Shown: positions 1 through 10,992 of the stretch, piece after piece | Layout of the letters: each line of letters begins with the position of its first letter | Numbering within the stretch: position 1 is the first letter of the stretch | NCBI RefSeq assembly: GCF_900182915.1 | Contig: NZ_FXUG01000005.1 | Span: 351,582 to 415,581 of the forward strand | Origin: Neorhodopirellula lusitana | Lineage (GTDB): Bacteria; Planctomycetota; Planctomycetia; Pirellulales; Pirellulaceae | Reading direction: 5' to 3' | Length of the DNA: 64,000 bases | Made by a program: the position numbers and the translations under genes | The notes under the pieces: generated by a model | The model's input: the letters and a program-made list of their open reading frames with translations, nothing else | What the model was told of the DNA's origin: nothing | Database searches by the model: none

Positions 1-219
1 CGGGGCCTCAAGCCTGCCACATTCCGATCGGTGATGCTTTCCGCTTAGCTGACTCTCTACGAAGCGGTGAAAAACGCCGCTCGCCCACTCGGGGTCTGCC
101 ATGCGGTACGCTGTGGTCTCGACGCATAGCCTCATGCGCCGACGAGCCAACTGATTTGCAGACTGGGCAATGTCACTTGGCAGTTGGATTCCGAACGACC
201 TATCTCAAACGTCAATCGT
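1..219. other. Upstream stretch without a gene
   Basis: No convincing coding frame, RNA or repeat is visible. The stretch presumably carries the promoter of the sulfatase gene that follows. Confidence 0.4.
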
Positions 220-1761
220 ATGTTTCTCAACCGACTCATTCTTACCTGCTGGGCCGTCACTTGGCTTGCGGCGGCAACCAACGCGGCCAATCCATTCCCC
301 CAGCCGTCGCCAATTGATCACGCGGCAAGCAGTGACTCCCCCAACGACCGGCCCAACGTGTTGTTCATTGCGGTCGATGATTTGGCCTGCACGTTAGGCT
401 GCTACAACGACCCTATCTCGCAAACGCCCCATCTGGACCGCTTGGCCAATCAAGGAGTGTGTTTCCAGCGTGCTTACAATCAGCTTCCGCTGTGCAATCC
501 GACTCGCGCCTCAGTCCTGACAGGACTGCGCCCGGACACCATCAAGGTCTACGACCTGGACCGTCACTTCCGCGACGAAAAACCAGACGTCGTCACGCTT
601 CCTCAAGCGTTCCAAAAAGCGGGCTACTTTTCCGCTCGCGTCGGCAAGATCTATCACTACAACGTCCCGGCATCAATCGGCACTGATGGTTTCGACGATC
701 CACCATCATGGAACGCGACGGTCAATCCGCGGGGACGAGACAAAGACGACGAAGCGATGGTGTTCAACGCGGAACCACATCGTAAGATCAGCGGATCCCT
801 CAGCTGGCTTGCTGCCCAAGGAAACGACGAAGAACAAACCGATGGAATGATTGCAACCGAAGCGATTCAAATCATGCAAGCTCATCGGGACGAACCCTTT
901 TTCCTTGGCGTCGGATTCTTTCGACCGCACACCCCTTACGTTGCTCCGGCGAAGTATTTCGACATGTACCCCGTCGATACATTGCGACTGCCATACAGCC
1001 CCGCCGACGACCGAGCGGATATCCCCACGGCCGCGTTCGCCCACAACTGTCCCGTGCCGAACTACAACCTTGATGAAGCCACTCTGTTGAAAGCGACTCA
1101 AGCGTATTACGCGTGCGTCTCGTTCATCGACGCCCAGGTGGGTCGATTGCTGGATTCACTTGATGAACTCGGCATCGCGGATCAAACGATCGTCGTCTTG
1201 TGGAGCGATCACGGCTACCATCTCGGTGAACACAATGGCGTGTGGCAAAAGCGTACTCTGTTCGAACAGGGAGCGCGTGCGCCGCTGATCATTCGTCCCG
1301 CATCAATGCATCGCCAACAAGATGACAAGCTACTTGCCGGACGAGGCACGTGTCGCCGCGTGGTTGAGTTCGTCGACATCTACCCCACACTCACCGAGCT
1401 GGCCTCCATCGAAGCGCCCACCGGACTTGAAGGACGCAGCCTTCGTCCTTTGATCGATAACCCGGTGGCTGCATGGGATGGGTACGCAATCACTCAAGTA
1501 CTACGCCCGGCCGATGACCGCTTGGGTGAACCGGTTATGGGATGCAGCATTCGCACCGACCGCTATCGCTTCACCCAATGGGGCGAGGGCAAGCATGGCA
1601 TTGAACTATACGACCATCGCAGCGACCCGAACGAGTTTCAAAACCTGGCCATTGATCCAGACGAAACAGCGATCGCGGTCATGAACCGCCTAAGCCCAAT
1701 CTTGCAAAGCAAAGCGTCCGGCAAAACACCCACCACCCCCTTCAACCCCGCTCGCCTGTAA
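220..1761 (+). CDS. Iduronate-2-sulfatase-type sulfatase, exported
   Basis: This 513-residue protein should hydrolyse sulfate esters on polysaccharides. The start at 220 is preferred over an in-frame ATG at 184 because it places a clean signal peptide ([13 protein letters not shown]..., cleavage near AATNAA) at the N-terminus. The sulfatase core begins with [11 protein letters not shown], whose aspartates bind the metal. The active-site motif [12 protein letters not shown] puts the formylglycine cysteine at about residue 92 (C-x-P-x-R, Cys type). Further family marks are [14 protein letters not shown] and [11 protein letters not shown], the latter supplying metal and substrate ligands. Overall this matches the iduronate-2-sulfatase branch, expanded in marine planctomycetes that eat sulfated algal glycans. 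The true substrate cannot be read from sequence. A formylglycine-generating maturase must act in trans and is not in this window. The gene is convergent with the next sulfatase. Confidence 0.93.
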   Translation: MFLNRLILTCWAVTWLAAATNAANPFPQPSPIDHAASSDSPNDRPNVLFIAVDDLACTLGCYNDPISQTPHLDRLANQGVCFQRAYNQLPLCNPTRASVLTGLRPDTIKVYDLDRHFRDEKPDVVTLPQAFQKAGYFSARVGKIYHYNVPASIGTDGFDDPPSWNATVNPRGRDKDDEAMVFNAEPHRKISGSLSWLAAQGNDEEQTDGMIATEAIQIMQAHRDEPFFLGVGFFRPHTPYVAPAKYFDMYPVDTLRLPYSPADDRADIPTAAFAHNCPVPNYNLDEATLLKATQAYYACVSFIDAQVGRLLDSLDELGIADQTIVVLWSDHGYHLGEHNGVWQKRTLFEQGARAPLIIRPASMHRQQDDKLLAGRGTCRRVVEFVDIYPTLTELASIEAPTGLEGRSLRPLIDNPVAAWDGYAITQVLRPADDRLGEPVMGCSIRTDRYRFTQWGEGKHGIELYDHRSDPNEFQNLAIDPDETAIAVMNRLSPILQSKASGKTPTTPFNPARL

Positions 1762-1915
1762 AAGGAAGCCAGGCAACACCCGCCTCCTCACCGACGCCAA
1801 GCACGAGAAAGATTGCAAGCGGATGAGAATGGAGAGGCACCCAGGATCCAGCCAATATCAAGCTCCGATCCCCGCTGTTCTCCCCATCTCAGTGTCTCCT
1901 TACTTCCCAGTCTCC

Positions 1916-4012
1916 CTACTTCCCTATCGGCATTCGCCATTTCCCAGCGACGATTTCAGTCTTGGGCTGTTTGGTGAGCGCCCCGGTGAGCTGCCAGTTC
2001 GGCCGGGCCGTGCCACCCAGGATCGTGATCTCGATCGGATGGTTGCCCTCTTCCAAGGCAAGCTGCGTGGACCGCTTCTTATCGGCTTGATGGTGGAAGT
2101 CGTTGTCGAACAACACGGTTTCGTGAATACGCACGAATGCCGGCGTATCGGACTGGAACTGAAAAGCGACTTTGCCCGTTTTGGGAACCGCGATGTATCC
2201 CTTGAAGTGGTAGACAGCCGCCAACTGATTCGCGTCTAGTGAGGCCACATATTTGCCGGGATCTTGAATGATCCGCAGATTGCCTGACTGACTGGAAAGA
2301 GAGTCAAAGTTTGGCACATACTGAAAGTCACCCGACCGAGAGTCGACCAAGATGCCGGGACTGGTCGGTTGGGCCGGCAGTGCTGCGATCGGCTGACCAT
2401 CGTAGGGACGTGGCGCGGTTGAATTCTTTCGACGCACTCGCAAAACCTGTGACTGCATTTGCCGCTGCAGTTCCTTCATTGCGTCCGATGAATTCGCCAG
2501 GTCGTTCAATTCACTGGGGTCTACACGCAGGTCGTAAATTTCAAACGGCGAAGTGTGATCCTTGATGTTGGTACGAATACCCTTGTACCCACCCAACATC
2601 AAAACCTGCATTTGCTTGCGACGCCGGCCCTGCTTTCGCGGCTCAAAGTCATCGTAGTTAGGCGTTTTGCCTGACTGGGAATATTCCACGTAGACCGTGC
2701 TCGCATCACGATCGCCCGAGTTCGTGACCGTGGGTAGCAGCGTCACGCCGTCGCAAATTGCTGGTGGAGCGACTCCGGCGACGTCCGCGAAAGTGGCCAT
2801 CCAATCTTGAAACTGGCTGGGTGTCGTGTCGACAGTTTCGGCGGGGATCTTGGTCGGCCACCACGCCAGTGTTGGCACTCGAATGCCACCCTCCCAAGTA
2901 TCTCGCTTGATCCCGTCAAATGGCCCGTATGATTGAAACGATGTTGGGTCGTACGGGACTGACTGAAGATAGGATTCACTGTGCGGACCATTGTCACTAC
3001 TGAAGACCACCAACGTGTTTTCGGCAACGCCCAAGTCCTTCAACGTCTGCAGTAAATCGCCAACGCAATCATCAATCCGGCGAACCATGGTCGCGAACCG
3101 TTCTTCAGCATCCGACCAACCTTTGCCTGTGTAGTCGTCATGCCGATATGAATCGATTTTTCCCTGAGCGGTGTTGATCATCTGGCCTTCATTTCCAAGC
3201 CATTGCAATCCACCGTTCACTCCTTGCCCCTTCGGGAAAGCCATCGTTGGCACCTGGAGTGCCGCATGCGGCGTGTCGTAAGCCAAGTACAAAAAGAATG
3301 GTTTGTCTGCTTCGCTCACCTGCTCACCAACCCAGTGTTTGGCGTACGCCGTGAACAGGTCAGTCGAATAGCACTTGTCGAGTTTGGCTGAAATCTCATC
3401 GTCGTTATGCCATAGTTCTTTGGGAACTTGGTGCGACTTCGAATTGCCCAACGGATAGTGATTCGCTGGGTAATGCACGTGACCATCCACGTGCCGCACC
3501 GCCCCGAAGAAGTCATCGAAGCCCCGCTTCGTTGGATAACCTGCCCATCCTTGAACGCTACCTGGATCTTCCTTCTTCACGCCCTCGGACTTGCCTTGCA
3601 GTCCATACTTCCCAACCATCGCGGTCGTGTACCCCGCGGACTTCATTACCGTGCCGAGTGTGTGATTGTCAGGCAACTTCTTGTCGAACTGATTGTCGCG
3701 AATCTCGCAATTGCCTTGGTGAACCCCCAACAACAAAGACGCACGACTGGGGGCACACACGGGTGCCGGACAGTAATGGTTACGAAGCTGAGCACCATCC
3801 CGCGCCATTTTGTCGAGATTCGGCGTCGAAAACTTCTTGTCGTGCTTGGACTCGTTTTGATGAAAGACACCCAGGTCACCCCATCCCATGTCATCACAAA
3901 GAATAAAGATGACATTCGGCTGCTCGTTCGCCTCCGCTTTCAGTGTTGCCGCATGAAGGAGTTGCGAAACGATGACAGCGGCGAGCATCGTCATACGTAG
4001 GAAGTGAATCAT
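1916..4012 (-). CDS. Arylsulfatase A-type sulfatase, exported
   Basis: A 698-residue exported sulfatase. The N-terminus (MIHFLRMTMLAAVIVSQLLHA) is a signal peptide. The catalytic domain opens with NVIFILCDDMGWGDLG and carries the activation motif CAPVCAPSRASLLLG, in which the second cysteine (C-x-P-S-R) is the formylglycine precursor. VVFSSDNGPH and GIKRDTWEGGIRVP are the downstream metal and substrate loops usual for arylsulfatase A and N-acetylgalactosamine-6-sulfatase relatives. About 150 extra C-terminal residues follow the sulfatase fold; they look like a PA14/beta-sandwich carbohydrate-binding module (FQFQSDTPAFVRIHE, EGNHPIEITILGG). That extension suggests binding to an insoluble or surface glycan. 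The gene is convergent with the preceding sulfatase and diverges from the large exported protein beyond 4369. Confidence 0.93.
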   Translation of the reverse strand: MIHFLRMTMLAAVIVSQLLHAATLKAEANEQPNVIFILCDDMGWGDLGVFHQNESKHDKKFSTPNLDKMARDGAQLRNHYCPAPVCAPSRASLLLGVHQGNCEIRDNQFDKKLPDNHTLGTVMKSAGYTTAMVGKYGLQGKSEGVKKEDPGSVQGWAGYPTKRGFDDFFGAVRHVDGHVHYPANHYPLGNSKSHQVPKELWHNDDEISAKLDKCYSTDLFTAYAKHWVGEQVSEADKPFFLYLAYDTPHAALQVPTMAFPKGQGVNGGLQWLGNEGQMINTAQGKIDSYRHDDYTGKGWSDAEERFATMVRRIDDCVGDLLQTLKDLGVAENTLVVFSSDNGPHSESYLQSVPYDPTSFQSYGPFDGIKRDTWEGGIRVPTLAWWPTKIPAETVDTTPSQFQDWMATFADVAGVAPPAICDGVTLLPTVTNSGDRDASTVYVEYSQSGKTPNYDDFEPRKQGRRRKQMQVLMLGGYKGIRTNIKDHTSPFEIYDLRVDPSELNDLANSSDAMKELQRQMQSQVLRVRRKNSTAPRPYDGQPIAALPAQPTSPGILVDSRSGDFQYVPNFDSLSSQSGNLRIIQDPGKYVASLDANQLAAVYHFKGYIAVPKTGKVAFQFQSDTPAFVRIHETVLFDNDFHHQADKKRSTQLALEEGNHPIEITILGGTARPNWQLTGALTKQPKTEIVAGKWRMPIGK

Positions 4013-4368
4013 GTTGAATACCCTTGGTCAGTCGGCAAATTTACGCGGCCTCGCAGGATAGCATAACACCGCTGGGCGAATTGGATGTGATCGCAAACTG
4101 ACCGATGTCCCGAAAGGGCATCAGGACACCAGCACGATCCAGGCGATCGGCGAATGCCTCACATGAAGCTGGAGCCAATGAAGACGGGTGCGAGAACGAT
4201 CAAAGAGCGTCTACCGTCCATTGACTTTTGCATCGGGCCTTTTCAACAGCTATATTCATTCGAAAACACCGCAATTTGCCAATGCAAACTTGGCTGCAAG
4301 CTGGCTGGCGACCCACCAATCCTGCGGGCTAGCCATCCCCTTCGCCATCCCACCTAACAAAGTCCCCC
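4013..4368. other. Divergent intergenic region
   Basis: This 356-base gap separates two divergently oriented secreted-protein genes and must contain both promoters. No hairpin, RNA gene or repeat stands out. Short frames here have no recognisable content. Confidence 0.5.
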
Positions 4369-7300
4369 ATGAGTTACCGGAATACCTCGTTAGCACTGTT
4401 GGTATTGCTGACACATGGTTTAGGTACTGCGACGAACACAAGTGCCGATGACGTGACCGGCAAATGGCAACTCAACACGCACCGAAAGCAACTCGAAGCC
4501 CCCCATCGTGTTGCCAAACAACTTGTATCCACCACCGTCAAGCCGCCCAATCGCTCAACGGACAAAGGTGCCAAGCCAACACCGAAGATTCCGGAATCGC
4601 CGCCAGCGAAACCGCGAAACGACATTCACATCAGCGGCATCTACCCGCACCTGACCGCGTACGGTGTCTACAGCCAAAACGGTGCTCACTACAAAACCGG
4701 ACATAACGAATGTGGCATCGGAGCGATCGTGCCTTGGGCGGATCAACTATGGATGGTCAACTACGCTCCCCATCAACACAGCAGCGAACACAAGCTGTAT
4801 TCGATTGATAAGAACTTCAACGAGTTAACGGTTCATCCCGAAAGCGTTGGCGGCACGCCGGCGGGCCGGATGATTCACGAAGAGTCCAAGCAATTGCTGA
4901 TCGCTCACTACTTGATCGACGAGAGCGGCAAGATTCGCGTGATCTCGCCCAAAGACATGCCGATGCGTGTGACCGCAATCGCTCGCCATCTCACCGACCC
5001 AGCCAACAGGGTCTATTACATTGACATGGAAGGCAGCATTTGGGAGGCCAATGTTCACACACTCGCCGTTAAGCGACTGTTTAAAAAGCCCGTACCCGGT
5101 TGGCACGGGAAAGGCGGCTATACATCGCAAGGTCGATTGGTGGTGACCAACAACGGTGAACTGCAGCATGGCAACTACGACGACTTGGTCGTCGGTGGAA
5201 AAGCCAAGCACGAAGAAGAACGCGGCGTGTTGGCCGAATACGATGGCAAGAATTGGAAGATCATCGAACGTCGTCAGTTCACCGATGTCACCGGGCCAAA
5301 AGGAATTACCGGCGGTAGCGATGGCGACGATCCGCTCTGGACGATGGGATGGGACCGACGCAGCGTTCGCTTGAAGGTGCTCGACCAAGGCAAATGGTCG
5401 ACGTATTTGTTGCCCAAGGCCGCGCTTTGCAACGATGCTTTTCATGGTTGGTATACCGAGTGGCCACGAATCCGCGAGATCACCGACGGTCGATGGATGA
5501 TGGACATGCATGGCATGTTCTTCGATTTCCCGAAAACGTTCTCTTCCACAAACACCGCTGGTTTGAAACCCATCGGAAGCCACCTGCGATACATCCCCGA
5601 CTTCTGTGCTTGGAATGACAAGCTGGTTTTGGCATCGGATGAAACCAGCATCCAAGGCAACCCGCTGGCTGGGCAACCACAAACCAACCTTTGGATCGGC
5701 GATGCGAAAGAGATCAAGGATTGGGGGCCCGCAAGCGGCTACGGTGGCCCGTGGGTCGGCGACGAAGTGACCGCGAACACGCCATCAGATCCGTTCCTGG
5801 TCGCTGGTTTTGATCGACGAGTGATTCACCTGGCGGTCGGACAGAAAGTTTCCGACGCAGCGAAATCCATGCGTGTCACTGGTCAGATGCCGATGGAACA
5901 CCTATCGGAAAAACTGACAGGCCTACCTCTTATAACAATCGAACGAGGAAATTGGCGAAAGCCGGCACAGGGATTCTCGTTCGACGTCGACCGCCCCGTC
6001 ACCGTTTATCTCGCGGTGGACGGCCGCGGAAACCAGCCCCCCGGTCCAGGATGGAAGCAAACCGATCTGTCGCTTTCTTGGCAACACGGTGAAGTGGATG
6101 ATGTCGTGTATGCTCGCGACTTCGCTGCGGGAACCATTGTCATTCCCCCCAACGAAAACCAGCACAAGCCAGGCTCATACGGCTTGCCGCATGCAGCATT
6201 CGTTGACGGCAATGGTGACCATTTGCAAATCGATGCATTGAAGTCGGTCGTCGTCACGCAAACGCCTCCGAAACTTGCGAATTCCCTAGACGCTCCAACG
6301 CCGGTCACCTTCACGCTTCAAATCGACGCGAATGGCACCGGACAGTGGCAAGACTATCGCGACATCGAAGTGCCCGCCGACGGATACGTTAGCTATTCAT
6401 TCCCGAGCGACTTCAACGCCAATTGGTTGAGGCTGATGACGAGTCGTGACTGCGTTGCCACAGCCGTAGTGCATCAAACCACATCAACATTTGCTGATCC
6501 GAAGAACGGAGAAATGCTGTTCGCTGGATTGGCCGACGTCGCGGCGGACAATGCACTGGGCTCACGGACCTATCCTGCACAGCGAAACCGCGACCTGCGT
6601 GTGATTGCCGATGGCGATCGCTTCTTCAACTTCGGAAAAGCGACGTTTGAATACCAAGCCGACGAAGTCGACGAGAGTCTACAGAAGCGACTCGAGGTAA
6701 AACCCGAATTCACCGTCGACAAAGCCTCCGTGGTCCTGATGCACAACGGCCGCAAACTTCGACTGCCCAAGGGCAACGCCGCGTTTGACAAGCCGTTTGC
6801 TTCGGGCTGGCCCCGGGACTCGCGAGAAGTTGAATCGGAGCGACATCTGGCGAACTTCCACGGCACGTTCTACGAAGTTCCGTTACTACTCAATGGCAAG
6901 CCACCGGCATTCGAGTTGATGCGGCCCGTCGCCAGTCATAACAAACAGATCAGTGACTACTGCACCTGGAACGGATTGTTGGTTCTGTCAGGGGTTCGCA
7001 AGAACGCCGAGGCCGACGACCACGTCTTCATCAACCCAGCGAAAGACGTCGGGCTGTGGCTTGGTGGGATCGATGATCTATGGAAGTTCGGCAAACCAGT
7101 CGGAATAGGTGGACCTTGGAAAAACACGCCAGTCACCGCCGACGAACCGTCGGATCCCTATCTGATGACCGGCTACGATTCGAAGACGCTAACGCTGTCA
7201 TCGGACGTTGCTACCGTCTTCACCATCGAAGTCGACTTCGATCATCAGACCGGTTTCCATGCCTACAAAGAAGTCGTGGTCGAGGGTGGTACATCTCTTA

Positions 7301-7392
7301 CCTTCCAGTTCCCAGATGCCTTTAGTGCCCACTGGGTTCGGTTGCGCAGCAGCAAGTCGGGGACAGCAACGGCACAGTTCGTTTATCGATAG
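4369..7392 (+). CDS. Large exported protein of unknown function with internal duplication
   Basis: A 1007-residue protein that I cannot assign to a named family. The N-terminus (MSYRNTSLALLVLLTHGLG) is a signal peptide, followed by a basic, proline-rich linker to about residue 80. The remainder is rich in Trp, Gly and Asp and reads like beta-propeller or beta-sandwich blades (LWMVNYAPHQHSSEHKLYSID, DPLWTMGWDRRSVRLKVL). Two segments resemble each other: one near residues 385-500 (DFCAWNDKLVLAS, GYGGPWVGDE, SDPFLVAGFD) and one near 860-960 (DYCTWNGLLVLSG, GIGGPWKNTP, SDPYLMTGYD). Each is followed by a copy of a module ending in NANWLRLMTS or SAHWVRLRSS. Its position beside two sulfatases suggests a role in glycan handling, but that is inference. 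No catalytic motif was identified. Confidence 0.85.
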   Translation: MSYRNTSLALLVLLTHGLGTATNTSADDVTGKWQLNTHRKQLEAPHRVAKQLVSTTVKPPNRSTDKGAKPTPKIPESPPAKPRNDIHISGIYPHLTAYGVYSQNGAHYKTGHNECGIGAIVPWADQLWMVNYAPHQHSSEHKLYSIDKNFNELTVHPESVGGTPAGRMIHEESKQLLIAHYLIDESGKIRVISPKDMPMRVTAIARHLTDPANRVYYIDMEGSIWEANVHTLAVKRLFKKPVPGWHGKGGYTSQGRLVVTNNGELQHGNYDDLVVGGKAKHEEERGVLAEYDGKNWKIIERRQFTDVTGPKGITGGSDGDDPLWTMGWDRRSVRLKVLDQGKWSTYLLPKAALCNDAFHGWYTEWPRIREITDGRWMMDMHGMFFDFPKTFSSTNTAGLKPIGSHLRYIPDFCAWNDKLVLASDETSIQGNPLAGQPQTNLWIGDAKEIKDWGPASGYGGPWVGDEVTANTPSDPFLVAGFDRRVIHLAVGQKVSDAAKSMRVTGQMPMEHLSEKLTGLPLITIERGNWRKPAQGFSFDVDRPVTVYLAVDGRGNQPPGPGWKQTDLSLSWQHGEVDDVVYARDFAAGTIVIPPNENQHKPGSYGLPHAAFVDGNGDHLQIDALKSVVVTQTPPKLANSLDAPTPVTFTLQIDANGTGQWQDYRDIEVPADGYVSYSFPSDFNANWLRLMTSRDCVATAVVHQTTSTFADPKNGEMLFAGLADVAADNALGSRTYPAQRNRDLRVIADGDRFFNFGKATFEYQADEVDESLQKRLEVKPEFTVDKASVVLMHNGRKLRLPKGNAAFDKPFASGWPRDSREVESERHLANFHGTFYEVPLLLNGKPPAFELMRPVASHNKQISDYCTWNGLLVLSGVRKNAEADDHVFINPAKDVGLWLGGIDDLWKFGKPVGIGGPWKNTPVTADEPSDPYLMTGYDSKTLTLSSDVATVFTIEVDFDHQTGFHAYKEVVVEGGTSLTFQFPDAFSAHWVRLRSSKSGTATAQFVYR

Positions 7393-7608
7393 CGAGTAAA
7401 CAAAACACGGTAAGTCAGGCGAGGAGTTGGCTCGCACATCGGCCCCCAATCACTATCCGGGGGGCACAGAACGTTGCTTTGCAAGGTAAACGCTATTGCG
7501 ATTGACCAGCCTTTCTGAATACGCTCGCAGCAGTCTAGTCAGTCAATCTCATTGCCCAGGAAGGGCGAGCACTCTCACGGCCCAGGATGGGCGAGCATTA
7601 GGATTGCC

Positions 7609-10600
7609 GTGCCGAAAGCATTTACGTCACGAAAGTTACTCCGCCAAAACGCTTTCCCGCGTCTCTGCTCGACGATTGCCATCGCCCTTTGCGTGTCGCT
7701 GCCCAATAGCTGCAACCCCACCCATTTTCTTGTAGCTGCCCCGCCACTCACCAACCACTCGGCAAACACTTCCGTCGCACACCCAAGCAACAACTCGCTT
7801 GTGGACTCGCCGGACAACGCGACGAACCCCCGGCGGATTGAGCGATCACTTGACCTCGATGCAACCATTCCAAGTGCCGTCGACTTTGATCAGCAACCTA
7901 TTGAGTGGCTGTTAAAAACTGAATCGACAAAAGAAACCGATTCGCCCATTCATGCATCCGGCCCATCAACTTTACAGAATTGGGTTTTGTCGGTCAGCTC
8001 CGCGTCGGGTCAACGGTTGATCGAGCAAGTTCAATTTGAATGCGCCATCCCGACCTCGCGTTTCAGTTCAACAAACGACTCGAGCCAGGAGCAACCCTCG
8101 ACTGACGCTCCTTCTAACACGCATCAGTCGCTGGCTTCATGCGAAGTGGGGCAATGCAAGTTGAGCGAGTCGCTTGCGCCGGGCGTCTACGAAATTCGTC
8201 TCCAGCCATCCAAAGAAGACAAGCGTTGGACGCAATTGTTGCCTTGGGACAGAGACCGTGAAGCCGACGAGTCGGTGGCGACCTATTCATGGCCGCTGAT
8301 TGTTCTACCGGGCGGAACAAGCGATACGAGTTCGCCACTGAACACACAAACCGCCAGTCAACTCCTGCCGATTGCGTCACAGACAACGCAGCGACGATTG
8401 TTCGTGCGTTGGAATTCTAATTTCCAAGAAGACGTGTCGAATCCGAATGAAATCGAAACCGGCAACCGAGACGTTCTGCGAAATTCGCTTTCTTGGATCG
8501 CTCTTGGTGAAAGCACTGACACCTCCAGTCCAGCCCGACAATGGGCAGCACGCTTAAGAAGTATCGATCGGCGACTGCAGAAGATTCAAACACTCGATGC
8601 GACTGGGATCGTGATCGAGAAATCAGATGCTCTCGAAAATCGGCCAAACGAATCGCCTAACACAGATACTCTTCCGCTGGCTGCAAAACAGATTGAAAAC
8701 CGATACGTTGAATCAAAATCGCGACAAATGGGGATCGCGATAGGTCAGGTGCAAAAAACAGAAACGGCACCAAGTCTTTTGGGCCAGCCACCTCACTCCC
8801 TGCAGATGGTCACGGGTGACGGACAAACCTTTTCCGTCGCCGATTTCCGCCGCGATCCTGCCAGCTCAATACGCGGACGCTTTGCCCCCGCTTTGCATGC
8901 CGCCAAGAACATCGACCTCGTCTGGTTTGGGGCCAAGCATCGAAAGCAATCAAGTAACTCGGTCGACGCAATCGTTCCCCCTGCGTCGATCGCATCCCCG
9001 CTATCTCAAGCTGACAATTTTTTCTCGACGCAGTCTTGGTTAACGGACTGGTGTTCGTGGGCGGTGCAGTTCGAGGTGTCGGATTCAGTCGATCGCCACG
9101 GTTTGATCGTCGATGAACAACTGCTTAAACAGGACTTACGCCCCAGCTCGGTTTCGATTGAAAATGCAACGAAGCTTTGGCGTACTTGCTGGTTGAAGGA
9201 CTCGCAGTGGATCAGCTCACCATCGCGTTCAAGCACCGGCAAAGCGACATCCGCCCAAGAATCGACTCCTTCCCGAACATCATCCAATCGCCCAGGTTCG
9301 CGACTGGTTCGCATCCGGCAGGCGACCGTCGAAAACAAAACGGTGTTCGTCTGCATCAGCCGCGCTCCGTGGGCAATGCGAGTGACTCTGCCATTGGGCG
9401 ATGCGGTCACGTGGGACTCATCTGCCACCTCCGTTTTGACCGACATACCGCTTGCTCAACCTTCGGCGTCAAGCTTGGGGGCGACAGTCGTCATTCCCCC
9501 CATGGGCGTTGCGGTTTGCCAGACTAGCAATTCGATCACGCGAGACTTAACGTACTTGGCCCAAATCGACGGTGGCTCTCAAGCGGTCGCCCAACTGACA
9601 CGTGAAGTCACTCAAATCGTTTCCCATCTAGGTTTGCTCGGTGAGCTTGCCAGTATGACCCAACGTCCAACGCATCGGTCGGACGATCGGCAATCGTGGG
9701 TCAATCAAGGTCACCATTCTCGGCAATGGGTACGTCAGGCATCCGATCGTGGAAAAGCCGGAACGACGCGTGCTCAGTCATGGGGTGCCTCGTTTTGGTC
9801 GTCGGATCGCTGGAGCATTGGACACTCAGTTGCTTCCAACTCCAATCGTCCCGAAGACTCCGAACTTGCTACATCCTCGACTGCCATCGATCAACTTGGG
9901 CTGTCGCGAGCTGAACACTCTTCCGAAACACTTTCGTCTGATGAAGTTCTCGACGAACCGTCCTGTCGCAACCTGCTAATCAACGGTGGCTTTGAAACGC
10001 CCTATGACGTTGGTGTTCCGGGCTGGATGCATTCACAACATCCCGCCGATGCGGTGGAAATCGATCACCTGGTTCGTCATTCCGGCATGCGTTCAATGCG
10101 TTTGAGCGGCAAGGACGCGCGGGGAGCAACGGCATGGTTGATCAGTCGCGATATCACGCCGCCGGAGACGGGGCGATTAGGTGTCGCATTGACCTTACGA
10201 GGCGAACCACCTCACCAGGATGCTGCATCGTTGGGTGATCCAAACTCGCCCACCAACGCAAACTCGGCGACTGCAAACAGCAAAACCACCGACTCCGGTC
10301 CCAAGACTCTCGCACTGCGGGTCGCACTGGAAGGTCAATGCAACGGCAAGCCCGTTCGGCACTCCGAAACCATCCAAGTCCCCACAAACGGACAGTGGCA
10401 ATCTGGACGCATCGTGTTGCAGTGGCTGGACATCGATCTCAATTGCGATAGCGAACTGCGACTCGCGATCGACAACCTATCGGACTCATCCGTTTGGATC
10501 GATGACATCGTGGTGACCGACTACTTCGCCAGCCAAGCTGAACGCTCCGAGTTGCAAAGTCTCGCCTACTTAGCTGTCCAAGGACTGCAACACTCGGAAC

Positions 10601-10992
10601 TGACATCGACGGCACGGCTGCTAAAAAACTTCTGGGCCCAAGAACTCTTGAGAGTCGCCAAGGAAACTCCCATTTCGTCCTTAACGCAGCAAACACCGCT
10701 AGCGGCAGAGAGCACTTCCAACACCCGATCAGGCAGTTGGGACACGCACGAAACTTCTTCACGCATTGCGGAAGTCAAGTCAAACGAAACTTCCGATCGC
10801 ACTCATTTTCCCGGCACCGCTGTCCCCGCTTTCCCGAAGGCGATGTGGAATGCGGCGACCGACGAGGCGAAGCCGGCGTCCCCGCCACAGCAGGAAAAAC
10901 AGACACAATCCAAGCAGAACGTTCCAGACAACAAACCAACATCGATCTCCCGTCGAATTCGCCGCTGGGTTCCCTCCGCACTAAGATTTTGA
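7609..10992 (+). CDS. Very large exported protein with C-terminal carbohydrate-binding-like domain
   Basis: A protein of about 1127 residues from a GTG at 7609. The frame is open from a TTG at 7552, but the first residues of that longer form are unlike a leader, while the GTG form begins with basic residues and a hydrophobic stretch (FPRLCSTIAIALCVSL), as expected for export. The middle is long, serine-rich and low in recognisable motifs. Near residues 800-970 lies a jelly-roll-like module (NLLINGGFETPYDVGVPGW ... SVWIDDIVVTDYF), which resembles CBM4/9-type sugar-binding domains. No catalytic motif was found. Together with the upstream gene it forms a pair of giant exported proteins next to sulfatases. 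The start is uncertain; the reading frame itself is clear from codon use and length. Confidence 0.75.
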   Translation: MPKAFTSRKLLRQNAFPRLCSTIAIALCVSLPNSCNPTHFLVAAPPLTNHSANTSVAHPSNNSLVDSPDNATNPRRIERSLDLDATIPSAVDFDQQPIEWLLKTESTKETDSPIHASGPSTLQNWVLSVSSASGQRLIEQVQFECAIPTSRFSSTNDSSQEQPSTDAPSNTHQSLASCEVGQCKLSESLAPGVYEIRLQPSKEDKRWTQLLPWDRDREADESVATYSWPLIVLPGGTSDTSSPLNTQTASQLLPIASQTTQRRLFVRWNSNFQEDVSNPNEIETGNRDVLRNSLSWIALGESTDTSSPARQWAARLRSIDRRLQKIQTLDATGIVIEKSDALENRPNESPNTDTLPLAAKQIENRYVESKSRQMGIAIGQVQKTETAPSLLGQPPHSLQMVTGDGQTFSVADFRRDPASSIRGRFAPALHAAKNIDLVWFGAKHRKQSSNSVDAIVPPASIASPLSQADNFFSTQSWLTDWCSWAVQFEVSDSVDRHGLIVDEQLLKQDLRPSSVSIENATKLWRTCWLKDSQWISSPSRSSTGKATSAQESTPSRTSSNRPGSRLVRIRQATVENKTVFVCISRAPWAMRVTLPLGDAVTWDSSATSVLTDIPLAQPSASSLGATVVIPPMGVAVCQTSNSITRDLTYLAQIDGGSQAVAQLTREVTQIVSHLGLLGELASMTQRPTHRSDDRQSWVNQGHHSRQWVRQASDRGKAGTTRAQSWGASFWSSDRWSIGHSVASNSNRPEDSELATSSTAIDQLGLSRAEHSSETLSSDEVLDEPSCRNLLINGGFETPYDVGVPGWMHSQHPADAVEIDHLVRHSGMRSMRLSGKDARGATAWLISRDITPPETGRLGVALTLRGEPPHQDAASLGDPNSPTNANSATANSKTTDSGPKTLALRVALEGQCNGKPVRHSETIQVPTNGQWQSGRIVLQWLDIDLNCDSELRLAIDNLSDSSVWIDDIVVTDYFASQAERSELQSLAYLAVQGLQHSELTSTARLLKNFWAQELLRVAKETPISSLTQQTPLAAESTSNTRSGSWDTHETSSRIAEVKSNETSDRTHFPGTAVPAFPKAMWNAATDEAKPASPPQQEKQTQSKQNVPDNKPTSISRRIRRWVPSALRF

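Noticed and set aside
4825..5682. A 285-residue minus-strand frame
   Set aside because: It is antisense to the well-supported large exported protein and shows no motif.
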